Numbered from the stretch's first letter, positions 35,439 through 45,640 are shown. The stretch: 64,000 nucleotides of DNA from Nipponacmea schrenckii (GCA_030562195.1 JAUJPP010000012.1:24867476-24931475); one strand, 5' to 3'. A program made the numbers and translations. The notes: generated by a model not told the origin, from the letters alone.

Positions 35439-35911
35439 TTAAAGGGATAATAGGCGTTAAAACAAACATAAAAATTTAAGTTCACTCAAATTTGGACAAT
35501 AACAGTATATATCCATCAGTGGACTTACCTATACATCAAAATCCCTCTAAAATCCAATAAATCCCCAAAATAAAGTAGTTAATCATAAAACGCTTGAGCC
35601 ATCCATCAAGCGATTTTCAAATCGTGTTAATATAAAGGGAAGTAACTCTAACATGTGGATTTTCATGCGTCCTTGACCCCTACTGTTGAATTGCACAATG
35701 ATGTTTAAGCGTTGCTTTACCAGACGCTTTTTTCTCAAACTGAATGGAATCTTCGCTGGTTAACTTTTTTTTAAAATTCCGAATATATTTTAATTGTGGC
35801 TTTTGAGAATTTGGTAAAGTGTGGGATGCATACTTATTTAACTAATAGTCAATATGAAACACAAATATAAGCCGTAAGACGAGTGTATTCTAACGCCTAT
35901 TATCCCTTTAA
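35439..35911. mobile_element. TTAA-flanked MITE, piggyBac-like (MITE 3)
   Basis: Perfect 21-bp ends including the target site: TTAAAGGGATAATAGGCGTT(A) on the left and its reverse complement ending at 35911. It is 473 bp long and non-coding. Confidence 0.8.
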
Positions 35912-35939
35912 CTTAGTAATTGGTGAACAAGAAACTGGA

Positions 35940-36095
35940 CAGAATTTTATAGATAGCAATTTCTTTGTTAAATAACTTGTGACGTTTCAACGAGGATACT
36001 CTCATACTGATCAAGCTTGATAGAGACAGGAGTATCCTTGTTGAAACGTAACAAGTTATTTAATAAAGTAATTGTTATAAGATTCTATACAGTTA
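35940..36095. mobile_element. Foldback element with about 65-bp arms
   Basis: Left arm (about 35942-36006) and right arm (about 36026-36090) are imperfect reverse complements around a 20-bp centre. Key stretches are TTAAATAACTTGTGACGTTT and AAACGTAACAAGTTATTTAA. A single arm of the same family lies at 41.81-41.87 kb. It would form a long hairpin if transcribed. Confidence 0.75.
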
Positions 36096-37559
36096 TAATG
36101 TTTTATTTATTTATAATCATTTTTATTTTTGATTTAAATAAAATTGTATATTTCTCCATATATCACATTAGAATGAAATTTTGAAACAACAAAAGGCAAG
36201 GCAATGGTTATGGAACTAAGTATTGGATTGGATGAATATCAAATGACATTGAACATCAGTTGCACTACAACATTGTAAGATCATGCATTAGAAGTTGAGT
36301 CATCCACAGAAAAAACAGCAATAATGACATTTCGGTTGAACATCAGTCTAGAAATAAAAACATAACTGATGAAATTTTTCTATTATTGTTCAGGAATTTT
36401 CAATATCCTAGTTTTTTACTTGATCTTTGTCTGTTGATGTACTCTGAATCTGATTGGGGGCTCTTTGTTTATAATTGTGTAAGTTAATTGATCAAGTTTA
36501 GATATTGTGCCACCCCCAACTTTATAGTGAACTCTTCCACACATGCATACTATCTATTACTATACAAGTGTATTGGTGTGATTGGAAGAGGTCATTTATA
36601 AAATAAAGGTGAGGTTTGGTTCACTATTGTGAGATTATACCATGTATTCCCTTAATCTTTATTGTATAATACTTACAGTATCTTGCTTTTCATTAGCCAA
36701 AAATAATTTCCGTTAACAAGCATGAATTAACATCAATTACCACAATTAGTTAAAAATTCAAAAAAATATCAAAACACACAGTTGCCATGGTGATAATTAT
36801 TTAACAAACAGAATATTTTGATTTATTTATTAAAATGTGTTAATTATTATCCAGAAATAAACAACAAGTGTGACAAGCAAGTCAAGGTCGGTCATTTTTT
36901 TATGTTTTTTTTATTTTTTAATTACCTTTCAAGGTTCTGTAAACACTAATATATCAGCTCGGCTCAAAAATATCCCACTTCTGAAAATATGTTAGGATTG
37001 GTCAATTGAGTGGCGGGCCTGTCCTTCAAAGATTGTGCTAAATGTAGGATTTAGGCAAAAAACTAATCAAGGGAACAAATTGACATAAACTTAATTTTTT
37101 CCAATCTTCTGAAATCCCAATTTTAAATCCCACCTTTGAGAATGATACAATTTTGCAAGGTAGATAATTCCAGATATAGGAGACGAGGAGAGAGCGTAAG
37201 TATTTATAAGGCAATAATTACATCTTCTCAACTTGTTTTAACACCAACCACCTCCGAGATCCATTTTAAATAAGGTGGATTTCCATTATCAATCTAAAAT
37301 TCAAAATATTGTCCCTGTTTTTAGTTGAAAATTTGTTTTATATATATTCATAATGTTTCAACCTATAAACTATATGAAAATCCTACAAATATAGGCTTGT
37401 ACTAAATTTCCCTGGACAGATGACATTCGAAATTTAGAGCGGGGTTTTTTTTAGCCAAAAAAAACTCTTGTCAAAAAAATGTTCCTCATTGCATGGTGCA
37501 TGGCTTAACCAATCTTGCTTAATCAAGAGCTGTTTTTATTTCCAGACGTCAAGACGTAC
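36096..37559. other. Region expected to hold the last CUTA exon (not found)
   Basis: Unique AT-rich sequence. The final roughly 30 residues of CUTA (the NxxYxxW segment) should be encoded on the minus strand here or slightly to the left, but I could not identify the exon by eye. A relic of family B (TTCCTCATTGCATGGTGCAT) lies near 37483. Confidence 0.4.
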
Positions 37560-39284
37560 CTGTGATGAAATGACTTCTGCTACTTCGTAAGGATGATTTT
37601 TTCTCACATATTCTGATAGAGCATCCACCTTCACTGTTTGAGTTTTCACCATCTTGAAAATAGAATTGAATATTTCATTAAGTGGGGATTTTAACTTTGT
37701 TTTTGACATGCGACATCTATTTCAATGTTGGAATAATTTCTGTAGCTCTCTAGTCTTGAGTACTTCTGTCATTTCCAATGTACTTTCTGGCAAATATTTT
37801 AAACCATGAACGCATTATAGTCCCATGAACTTCACAAGTTCAGAGTTCATAGGTTCAGAGTTCACAAGTTCAGAGTTCACAGGTTCAGAGTGACAAGAAA
37901 ACTAACCAATAATAATTCTGAATCTTCTTCAACCTTGCCTTCCCATTCGTATCTGAAAATAGGAAAGATGAAAAAGTAACACTCCATGGCAGTTGGCATA
38001 ACAAATGAAGTCCTGAAATAATTGACTCAAAAATTTGTTCATGTGCTTCATCCTTTTTTCATGTTTTTTTTTTTTAAGAACTGAGTCATTTTATTTCTAA
38101 TATTTATAATTAAAGAGATTGTAAAAAATTCCCTGATACACATAACAAGTTTCGAACCAATTCACAATATTTTAAAGGAAGACTTACACTGAAGTAACTC
38201 CAGGTATAATATTTACACAGGCTGCCAGTTTCTCTTTTACTATCCCACTGAAATTAGAGTAACATTTTAAATTAGAGGGAAATACGGAAGAAACATAAAA
38301 ACTATATTTTACAAGGATAACAACTTAGGTTCACAAGGATCCTTTCTACAAGCTGGTCCTTGGTCAAACCTCTTGGTATCAATTTTTCCCCGGATTATCC
38401 ATACCCATTTACAGCAGGGCAAACTGGAATTATGAGTGAAGATGACTTATTTAAGATTAAAAATTGTCAGTAGTCTTGCCCTTGAAAGACAGTGCGAGAT
38501 AACAAAATGTCCCACTTTTATCAACTTACTGAGAAAGTTTTTTCGCGACTTCTAAACTAGGTACAGTGATAAACGCCATAGAATGAGTTCCTGCGACATA
38601 GTTCTCGGCCATTTTACTGAAACTACGACGAATTAAACTGGAGAATAACGGCATCAAATAAACAACGATTGTCTGGAAAGATATGAGAATATTATAGAGA
38701 GTGTGAAAGAGAGATGTTTTATAAAAGCACTGGGATAGGTCACAAATTGTGTTTAGGAACTTGAATTAGCTAGAAATCAGCTAATATTATTATAGTTTTT
38801 ATCTGTCTAGACCTGTGTTTGTAAGCTCATGTTTCAAAACAAAATGAACGCAGTTTTATGTCTTGCACTCGATCAACACCACTTTCCATTTTCATTAGCC
38901 TACAAGGTGTACTAGAGCAAGAGGTAAATCTGAAGAACAAGATGTATATCTCCATTTATTCCATTTCCAAATACCAATTTCAAACTGAATAAGAAATCTA
39001 TGGGATTGGCCCTTTAATTCTTAGACATTGGTCAAAGGGACGTAACTCCATGCAATAACCCTTCTTATCTATTAAACCTGCTTGTGAACAACACTTTTAA
39101 CGTGTCAGCATCAAATTCAGGTAATTTCCATCAAGATGATCTTTAAGTCAAGTGCCATAGTTACCAAGACGACGGTAGCAATTGTCAGAAGCTTCAGGAA
39201 TCCAACTTTTGGAAAACTTGGCACTTTGATAGTCTCTCGCTGTGATTCCGTGTTTTGGTCAACTCCTACCATTCGCTTCTTCAT
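37560..39284 (-). CDS. CUTA: CutA divalent-cation-tolerance homologue, 3'-incomplete model
   Basis: Five exons on the minus strand join in phase: 39284-39165, 38672-38530, 38247-38188, 37952-37907 and 37652-37560, about 154 residues so far. An in-frame TGA lies 12 bases before the ATG. The N terminus is hydrophobic (LTIATVVL joined to TIVVYLMPLFSSL), a targeting or anchor segment as in animal CUTA. The CutA1 core then follows in order: HSMAFITVPSLEVAKKL, AACVNIIPGVTSVYEWEG, KVEEDSELLL, MVKTQ and HPYEVAEVI. CutA1 proteins form compact trimers; bacterial members were linked to copper tolerance and the mammalian one to anchoring acetylcholinesterase, so the role here is unknown. The last exon is missing from my model. 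If the donor at 37559 were read through, the frame would end after seven more codons, giving a truncated domain. Confidence 0.85.
37823..37891. repeat. 18-bp tandem repeat in CUTA intron 4
   Basis: About four copies of CACAAGTTCAGAGTT(CA), placed 16 bp from the donor side of CUTA exon 4. Confidence 0.85.
38310..38462 (-). mobile_element. Family-A SINE 3' half, in CUTA intron 2
   Basis: On the minus strand it reads AATAAGTCATCTTCACTCAT, then AATCCGGGGAAAA and TTTGACCAAGGACCAGC, ending in the GGATCC tail. The tRNA-like head is absent. It lies between CUTA exons 2 and 3. Confidence 0.7.
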
Positions 39285-39729
39285 GTTACACCATCATTGA
39301 TTGGTTGATTTATTTTTAGCAGCCAATCTAATAAAGATGAGTTCTACTTTCATTTTTTTTTTTTTAAGTTTTTGGATTTTTAGAAAGTTGTTTGGTTTGT
39401 ATTTATTACTTTTTATTTCGAAACAATCTTGAGTATCTACTGTTAGTATCATTTCTGACGCTATTAGACATGTTCGATATAAAATGCGTTAGTTTTTGAG
39501 CTTCGGAAGTAAGATTTGAATTGCAATCTGAAAATGGAGTTACTTCCCTTACACCGTAAAATCTTGTTGAACTTCTTCAAGGCGACGGCTCTTTTCTGAC
39601 ACATTACCAAATGCTCTTAAGAGATGGTCCGTTGTCAGTTCACGAATATGGCACCGTTAAAAATCTCTGGTAAAAACTTCTATACAATATCTATATATTA
39701 TTACATAATTTGCAGGAAAATAATCCAAG
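39285..39729. promoter_or_regulatory. Shared upstream region of CUTA and the DUF985 cupin (candidate bidirectional promoter)
   Basis: The two start codons face away from each other across 445 bp. CTTCGGAAGT at 39501-39510 contains an ETS-type GGAAGT core, a common element of compact bidirectional promoters. No TATA box is evident on either side. Function is inferred from arrangement. Confidence 0.5.
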
Positions 39730-41312
39730 ATGACTGCCGAGGATAGAGAAGTATTAAAAAAAATATTAAACTTAGAACCCCACCCCGAAGGGAATTTATT
39801 TGCTATAAAATGGATCGGGGATCGACAAGTTAACTTTGTAGAAAAAACTCAGTAAGTTGTTAAACTTAGGATATTTCCAGCATAATTTCTTTCTGTCTTC
39901 AAGTCTAAAATTTGAAGCGATCACGTTCTGAAAGACGAACCATGATCCTATTTTTCTTACTTCCAACGTAGATCGGAGAAAATGAAAGTTATCAATGTCT
40001 TTCATGTTAACATAATTTCCGTGTTTTACAGATTTTTTGAATTCGGCAAGAAATGATTTAGAAAGATGAACATTAATGTCAAGAAAACGAATTGATTGTT
40101 TTTTTCATCGTTTTTTTTTTTCAGACATGACGGTCCTAGAAATGTTGGTTCCAGTATTAACACCCTGTTGACAGCGCCGGATTTTATTTCCTGGCACAAA
40201 GTCTTGTCAGACGAGATTTATTTCTGGCATTCCGGTGGGGTGTTGAAGGTAGGAGAAAGGGGCGTATCCTGGGGGCGTATCCTGGGGCCTTATTCTTGGA
40301 AACTTAATTAAAATCAAATTCAGTTTTTTGTCAAACACAGTACATGTATTTTGATCGGATAATAAACGTAAATTTAGTGCATTCAATTCGATAATATTGA
40401 CCAAGAAGAAGGAAAGTGAATCTGCGCTGATTTTGTAAACAGAGTCAAAAATTGACGACGTGGAAACTCCTTATAAAACGGAGCAAAAAGTTATGAATAG
40501 TGGACGAAATCCGCTTAGGATAATTTTTAACCTACCAGAAAATGTCACTATTTCATTGGTTAAGACGTCTTATAACGTAAATTGATTGGTCAATATTTCG
40601 CGCCAATATGGTAACGTCGGCGTAGACTCCCATATTTTCACATCATTATTTTCTACGTGTGCTATTCATTTCCGATTTATTTTTTTGCAGGTACATTTTA
40701 TAGGAAAAGATGGCCGCCATGAATTCCAACTGCTGGGGGATGTATTAAAGAATGACGCGACCCAGTACCAAGTCGTTATTCCTCACGATGTTTGGTACGC
40801 AGCCGAGATCATAGAGGGAGAGCATGTCTTATTCAGCGCTGTAGTAATGCCAGGTAAGAATCACGACCGACTGCACTGGCCATGGAAGGCACTGGGTAAG
40901 AATCAGGTGCCATTTCTGTCATCCTAATGTGGAATGGTCTTGGATTTTTGTGATTATTCTTGTTTCTTTGACTAAGAGTGGAGGAAGTCAAGTCACGGGG
41001 GAGGTTGCAGTATAAATGCGAAAGGATTTCCGAGGACTCGTGTTTAAATTAATTTGTAACTCCGACTACCAAGTCATCCAGATTATTATTTTTGTTATAA
41101 TTTACCTATTTGGATACTGCACGACGACATCCGCCTATTGATACTTAAAGATGGCGGTGATTAAATAGAATGTCAAACATAAGGACGTTAAACACCATTT
41201 TATTTCAGGCTTTGAGTTTAAAGATTGGAGCGCTGGTGATCGAGGAGCCATGATGGCCGAGTTTCCACAACACAGGGACCTGATAACCAGATTAACTAAA
41301 AATATCGTTTAA
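39730..41312 (+). CDS. DUF985 / Cupin_5 family protein
   Basis: Four exons with GT-AG junctions and matching phases: 39730-39851, 40125-40248, 40691-40853 and 41209-41312 (stop included), giving 170 residues, the normal size for this family. The N-terminal motif LNLEPHPEGNLF is the family hallmark (usually LxPHPEGGxF). It is followed by ISWHKVLSDEIYFWHSG, the cupin metal-site region in which W-H and E-x5-H supply candidate ligands. The later block YQVVIPHDVWYAAEI matches the family's VVPxGxWQAA segment, and MPGFEFKDW the C-terminal VxPGFxFxDFE. Proteins with this domain are single-domain, probably cytosolic beta-barrels; no reaction is firmly established for animal members. The second Gly of the PEGG motif is Asn here. 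Confidence 0.88.
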
Positions 41313-41390
41313 TCAAGGCCCTGTGGTTTTTATAATCCGGGTTAGACAGGTGCAAAATGAGTTAATCCGGGTTCAATTGTAACTATATAT

Positions 41391-41521
41391 ACGCACAGTA
41401 TTCTATAATCTTATTTTAGCTGGCAAGGGCGTTAACTTGTCGTCCACCTCTCTCTATAATCTTATTTTAGCTGGCAAGGGCGTTAACTTGTCGTCCACCT
41501 CTCTCTATAATCTTATTTAGG
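41391..41521 (+). repeat. 59-bp tandem duplication
   Basis: Two full copies and a partial third of a unit with CTCTATAATCTTATTTTAGC and GGGCGTTAACTTGTCGTCC, just after the cupin stop, probably in its 3' UTR or flank. Confidence 0.85.
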
Positions 41522-41804
41522 TTCGTTATATAATCCTGCACTTGTGTCCTGAACTGGTATATTTAATAGTATCCAATCGTTATATTATTTATTTAACAGC
41601 AAGGAGTAAATATATATATTGTAGCTGGATACATATAATACAAAAATAGTACAAAAATAGTACAAAAATACAAAGAGATAAAGAAAGAAAAAACAAAATA
41701 ACCCACGAATACAAAACTAATCCAATCGTTCGTATGTTTGCTCTACCTTACGTGGTATTTAGTAATTGTAGAATATATATCAGGACACAATTAATGAATT
41801 TAGA

Positions 41805-41875
41805 TATCAATTACTTTATTAAATAACTTACGACGTTTCGACGAAGGTACTCTCATCTTTTTCAACCAATATACT
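41805..41875 (-). mobile_element. Single arm of the 36-kb foldback family
   Basis: ACTTTATTAAATAACTTACG then ACGTTTCGACGAAGGTACTC corresponds to one arm of the element at 35.94-36.10 kb; no matching second arm follows. Confidence 0.6.
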
Positions 41876-42244
41876 GATAAGCCTACCTCGTTTTATATGC
41901 CCTTTGTGCTATTGTATTTTCGTCGGCAAATCTAATAGTTTTACCGATTTTTTATAGTATATATTATATATTCCTTTTCAACTTTTACTATCGTTAAAAA
42001 TAATATTACCTCAATATAAATAGAACCCAACTATTCCCAATCAAGGAATAGGATTTCTTCCGTGTAATAAACTGCATTATTTTTAATTTTTTTTTAAATT
42101 CTTGCCCTGGCTGTTTCCGTCTTGTCCAAATGAATCTATATTCTAAGTTATAAAACAGTGGGACGTAAAACTCCATTATCGTTCTATTGGTCCATTAAAT
42201 AATTTAGAAGTATGACGTAAAAATATCTGCAACAACTAGAATTT

Positions 42245-42895
42245 TTGGAGGGTGCGATGTAGTTCATTCGGTTATAGTGTTGGAATTTAAAAGAGAATTG
42301 ACTGTAAAATAGAGTCAGTAATTCGCGAAGTGACCGTTGAAGTACTCAATTTGAAATAAGTGGTACGTATAAAGAAAACCAAAGGTTTTGACAAGACCAG
42401 CTGGATAAAGGATCCTTGAAAATAATTGTTATCCTTCTAAAATCAATACCAAAGGTTTTGACGAAGGACCAGCTGTAGTGAAAGGATCCTTGGAAATCAA
42501 TTTTATCCTTGTAAAATCAATACCAAGAGATTTGACCAAGGACCAGCTGTTAGAAAGGATCCTTGTGAAAATAAGTTGTTATCCTTATAAAATCAATACC
42601 AAGAGGTTTGAACAAGGACCAGCTGGTAGAAAGGATCCTTGTGAAAATAAGTTGTTATCCTTATAAAATCAATACCAAGAGGTTTGACCAAGGACCAGCT
42701 GGTAGAAAGAATCCTTGAGAACCCAAGTTATTATCCTTGTAAGATCAATACAAAGAGGTTTGACCAAGGACCAGCTGGTAGAAAGAATCCTTGAGAACCT
42801 AAGTTATTATCCTTGTAAAATCAATACCAAGAGGTTTGACCAAGGACTAGCTGGTAGAAAGGATATACATGAGAATATAGGTTGTTAACCTTGTA
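42245..42895 (+). repeat. Family-A SINE remnant with amplified tail array
   Basis: A decayed tRNA-like head (GTAGTTCATTCGGTTATAGT at about 42261-42280) leads into about seven tail units of roughly 83 bp, each with TTTGACCAAGGACCAGCTGG, TAGAAAGGATCC and TTATCCTTGTAAAATCAA. Confidence 0.8.
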
Positions 42896-43146
42896 AAGTT
42901 TTATTGTTCTATTTTTGTATATATAACAATTGTCTATTATGAGAAGAAAATGAAAGGAATGTTGTAGGTTGACCTCGTTGATGTTTAAATTTAAAAGAAA
43001 ATTATTTTTATTCACGTGGCCACATTCCGTAATCCGATGCCGGCGTCTATTTATTGTTAAAACTTCAAAGAACACAAAATATTCTTCGACATTTTTTAAT
43101 ACGCCCACTTCTTGATATCGAATTTGATAATTCTCATATTCGTTTA

Positions 43147-43188
43147 CTGCCGACACATGTTTCAGATACACAATCCTCATCAGGACAG
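43147..43188 (-). ncRNA. Predicted hammerhead ribozyme A (type I, short stem III)
   Basis: Read on the minus strand, all core elements are present in order. CTGTC is the stem-I 5' strand and is followed by CTGATGA (C3-A9). GGATTGTGTATCT makes a 4-bp stem II with one G-U closing pair. GAAAC follows, then a minimal stem III closed over ATGT. GTC gives H17 = C, with cleavage expected after it. GGCAG is the stem-I 3' strand and pairs with CTGTC over 5 bp, one of them G-U. All invariant hammerhead positions are intact. Short-stem-III hammerheads of this kind are known from animal Penelope-like elements, retrozymes and satellite RNAs and often act as dimers. Confidence 0.7.
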
Positions 43189-43262
43189 CTAGTTTTAGAA
43201 ATGGAGGTTAACTTTCTTATATAGGACTTAATGTTAGCTAATTGACTAGAGCTCATCTCATA

Positions 43263-43302
43263 CTGCTGACATGTTTCAGATACACAATCCTCATCAGGAC
43301 AG
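43263..43302 (-). ncRNA. Hammerhead-like motif B (imperfect)
   Basis: Same core as motif A and the same strand, 116 bp away. Two bases are missing after GAAACATG, so the cleavage-side strand reads AGCAG and stem I starts with a C-A mismatch. Activity is doubtful. Confidence 0.45.
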
Positions 43303-43577
43303 CTAGTTTTAGAAATGAATTAACGTTCAACCCTTATTGACCCATTAACTCCCACACCCCCGCTGATGTATAACTTTTATTTGAAGTCAAAACATGTTTA
43401 ACATTTACATGGCCACTCCCTTGTATGTGGGCACTTGTTTGTTATCAATCTAACTCGGTGATACTTATATCACGAGGCAAAGTGTAGGGTGGGACAGACC
43501 CCGTCTTGTGAATCCCGCCTAAAATTCAATTAAGATGAGCTTTGGTCAATTAGCAAACATTTACTCCTATTTTAGAG

Positions 43578-43617
43578 CTGTCCTGATGAGGATTGTGTAT
43601 CCGAAACATGTCAACAG
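43578..43617 (+). ncRNA. Hammerhead-like motif C (imperfect, inverted)
   Basis: Plus strand: CTGATGA at 43583-43589, stem II GGAT/ATCC with a fully Watson-Crick closing pair, GAAAC at 43603-43607 and GTC at 43610-43612. The stem-I 3' strand AACAG leaves a C-A mismatch next to the cleavage site, as in motif B. Confidence 0.45.
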
Positions 43618-43685
43618 TATAAGATGATCTCTAGTCAATAGGCTAACATTAAGTCCTATACATTTTAAAACTAGCTATTTTAGAG

Positions 43686-43727
43686 CTGTCCTGATGAGGA
43701 TTGTGTATCTGAAACAGCAGTCGATAG
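43686..43727 (+). ncRNA. Predicted hammerhead ribozyme D (type I, short stem III)
   Basis: Plus strand: CTGTC, CTGATGA (43691-43697), stem II GGAT/ATCT, GAAAC, loop AGCA, GTC (43720-43722), then GATAG. GATAG pairs with CTGTC over 5 bp including one G-U. Compared with motif A (GGCAG) two stem-I positions differ yet both pair, which supports selection on structure. All invariant core bases are present. Confidence 0.7.
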
Positions 43728-43785
43728 TAGGAAATGAAGTATAAACGGATACGTTTAGATTTTCTGAATTTGTTTTACTGACCAG

Positions 43786-44484
43786 AGCTTTCGGACATCT
43801 GTCAATCGATATTAGGTAAGTATGAGTTTAAATCTATCAGTGACTTGAAAAGAATTGGTAAACTTCTAGCTAACCGAAACACGTCATCAATGTCTAGGTG
43901 CGTTTTGAAGATAGGGGGGAGGGGGGTGTCATACGTACCGGATCAACAGCATGTTTCTATCTACCCGACAACTGTCGTTAAAATCTATCCGATATACGAT
44001 TCAGTAAATTTCTAGACATTTGTTGATATTCCATTAGTTACTGGTTGTAGTAAAATTAGAAAGGAATTGAAACTGGCACCAGCCGATTTCAGGAAGTACT
44101 GGCGGTGTCATGAAAGTCTTTTAGATACGAGGTAAGAATCAGTACGTTTGTGTTATTGTCAATGACCAGCTGATGTATTTGACCTGTGCCAAATGACTCA
44201 CAACACAAATATCGCTATTACTTACTGACGTATTTTGAATTTCAGACCATCTGTTTCCGATATAAATAAAATTCGGAATTTCTGTAAGAGGTCGAAGGAA
44301 ACGTTCTTCATTATACCTTCCTTTGCCTAACGACACTGACGTTTGTCTCGTGTTTTGTGTTTTTCCGTTTAAGGAAATTTAAATTTTTGAAGTTTCGGCC
44401 GAATTTTTAAAATTAATGTGTTTTCTTTTCAGTTCCGTGAACGATTTGATTAATTGTGTCCCGAAGTTGAGGAAAAGTCAATAA
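43786..44484 (+). CDS. Candidate three-exon 3' part of an unrecognised Cys-containing protein
   Basis: Three short segments bounded by AG and GT join in a single open phase: 43786-43815, 44038-44131 and 44433-44484, ending at TAA. The joined frame gives about 57 residues with four cysteines (contexts LSDICQS, TGCSKIRKEL, YWRCHESLLD and LINCVPKLRK). The middle exon has a strong donor (GTAAGA) and the last a strong pyrimidine tract. No start codon or signal peptide was located, so at least one upstream exon is missing. Phase agreement across both introns is the main evidence. The family is not recognised; the segments could also be untranslated exons of the EEIG gene to the right. Confidence 0.35.
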
Positions 44485-45139
44485 ATTGTTGTGTATTTGC
44501 GACCATCCCAATTTGAGGTAAATATAGTAACTTATTTGTTTTATCTCTGTAAATGTGGACAATGGGGAAAGAAGAATGTGAAAATTTGCTAAGAGAAGAT
44601 AACTCGGTATGGATTATTAAATCGGAAACGGAAGTACTAATGATTACCCATGCGCATTTGGCCCACACTTAATATTGATCAGCCGAGTTTGTTTTGATCT
44701 CTGTCGGCTTTCGACTAAAACTGTTTGTGAAAGGTTTGTACGGTTTATTTTGGCTTTTTATTGGAAGGAAATCGTGAAGGGTACGTTTGTATCGTTAATT
44801 CTACAACAAAGAAGGTTTTCGGTGCGTAAAGGTGAGTTTTTTTTACTGATTGCAAATCAAGTCCATTGACAGGTATCTGCACCAATCACCCACCTAGTCG
44901 ACTGACTGACGTTTCAACTATTATTGGCCGTCCCTTGTGTATTTTTCGAGTGAGGGAAATTTTTCACAGTGAAACGGTAATATTTTAAAACAGTTTATAA
45001 TTTATCTGTGAATGTGAGACAACCTGGGAATATCTGGAAGGTATTTTTGGTGGTTCAATGTAAGATTTCACAAGTAAATCATTCAGCTATTTTAATTCTA
45101 AAAAGGTATGTAGGCTTCTATTATTTACAATGACCATGT
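44485..45139. other. Non-genic stretch
   Basis: Small ORFs of 64-72 codons on both strands lack support. Confidence 0.4.
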
Positions 45140-45640
45140 CACTACAGATATCTGATTGTAAATAAGAATGATGTAAATTGATGATATCAGTGTCTCTGAT
45201 ACACATAACAAGTTTAGAAAACCTCTTTACAATTTCCTTAACTACAGACTTCTGATTGAAAATTAGAATGGTGTAAATTGATGATATCAGTGTCTCTGAT
45301 ACACATAACAAGTTTAGAAAACATCTTTACAATCTCTTTAACTACAGACATCTGATTGAAAATTAGAATGGTGTAAATTGATGATATCAGTGTCCCTGAT
45401 ACACATAACAAGTTTAGAAAACCTCTTTACAATCTCTTTAACTACAGATATCTGATTGAAAATTAGAATGGTGTAAATTGATGATATCAGTGTCCCTGAT
45501 ACACATAACAAGTTTAGAAAACCTCTTTACAATCTCTTTAACCACAGATCATCTGATTGAAAATTAGAATGGTGTAAATTGATATCAGTTCCCTGATACA
45601 CATAACAAGTTTAGAAAACCTCTTTACATCTCTTTAAGCT
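45140..45640 (+). repeat. Satellite array, about 98-bp unit (family S98, locus 3)
   Basis: About five copies in the same orientation as locus 1. The final unit is truncated before CTTTAAGCTT. An isolated fragment (GATTGTAAAGAGGTTTTCTT) follows at about 47.15 kb in the opposite orientation. Confidence 0.9.

Larger units (their letters stand above)
43147..43727. mobile_element. Inverted pair of hammerhead-bearing tandem dimers
   Basis: Motifs A and B (minus) and C and D (plus) form two tandem dimers with monomers of about 116 and 108 bp, separated by about 275 bp, so the whole block is a large imperfect palindrome. The monomer linker includes TAGGACTTAATGTTAGCTAA. The intact ribozymes are the two outermost copies, with cleavage sites facing outwards. 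Related but dead units lie at 17.02-17.17 kb. A small retrozyme-like or satellite-RNA-derived repeat is the likeliest class; no target-site duplication was identified. Confidence 0.6.

Noticed and set aside
35940..41875. GAAACGT(C) motifs in the foldback element and its single arm as further hammerheads
   Set aside because: They lack CTGATGA in the right place (AAGATGA or similar) and have no consistent stem II, so the match is limited to a short word.
42821..43180. 119-codon minus-strand frame
   Set aside because: Runs from the hammerhead repeat into a SINE-tail array; no unique conserved segment.
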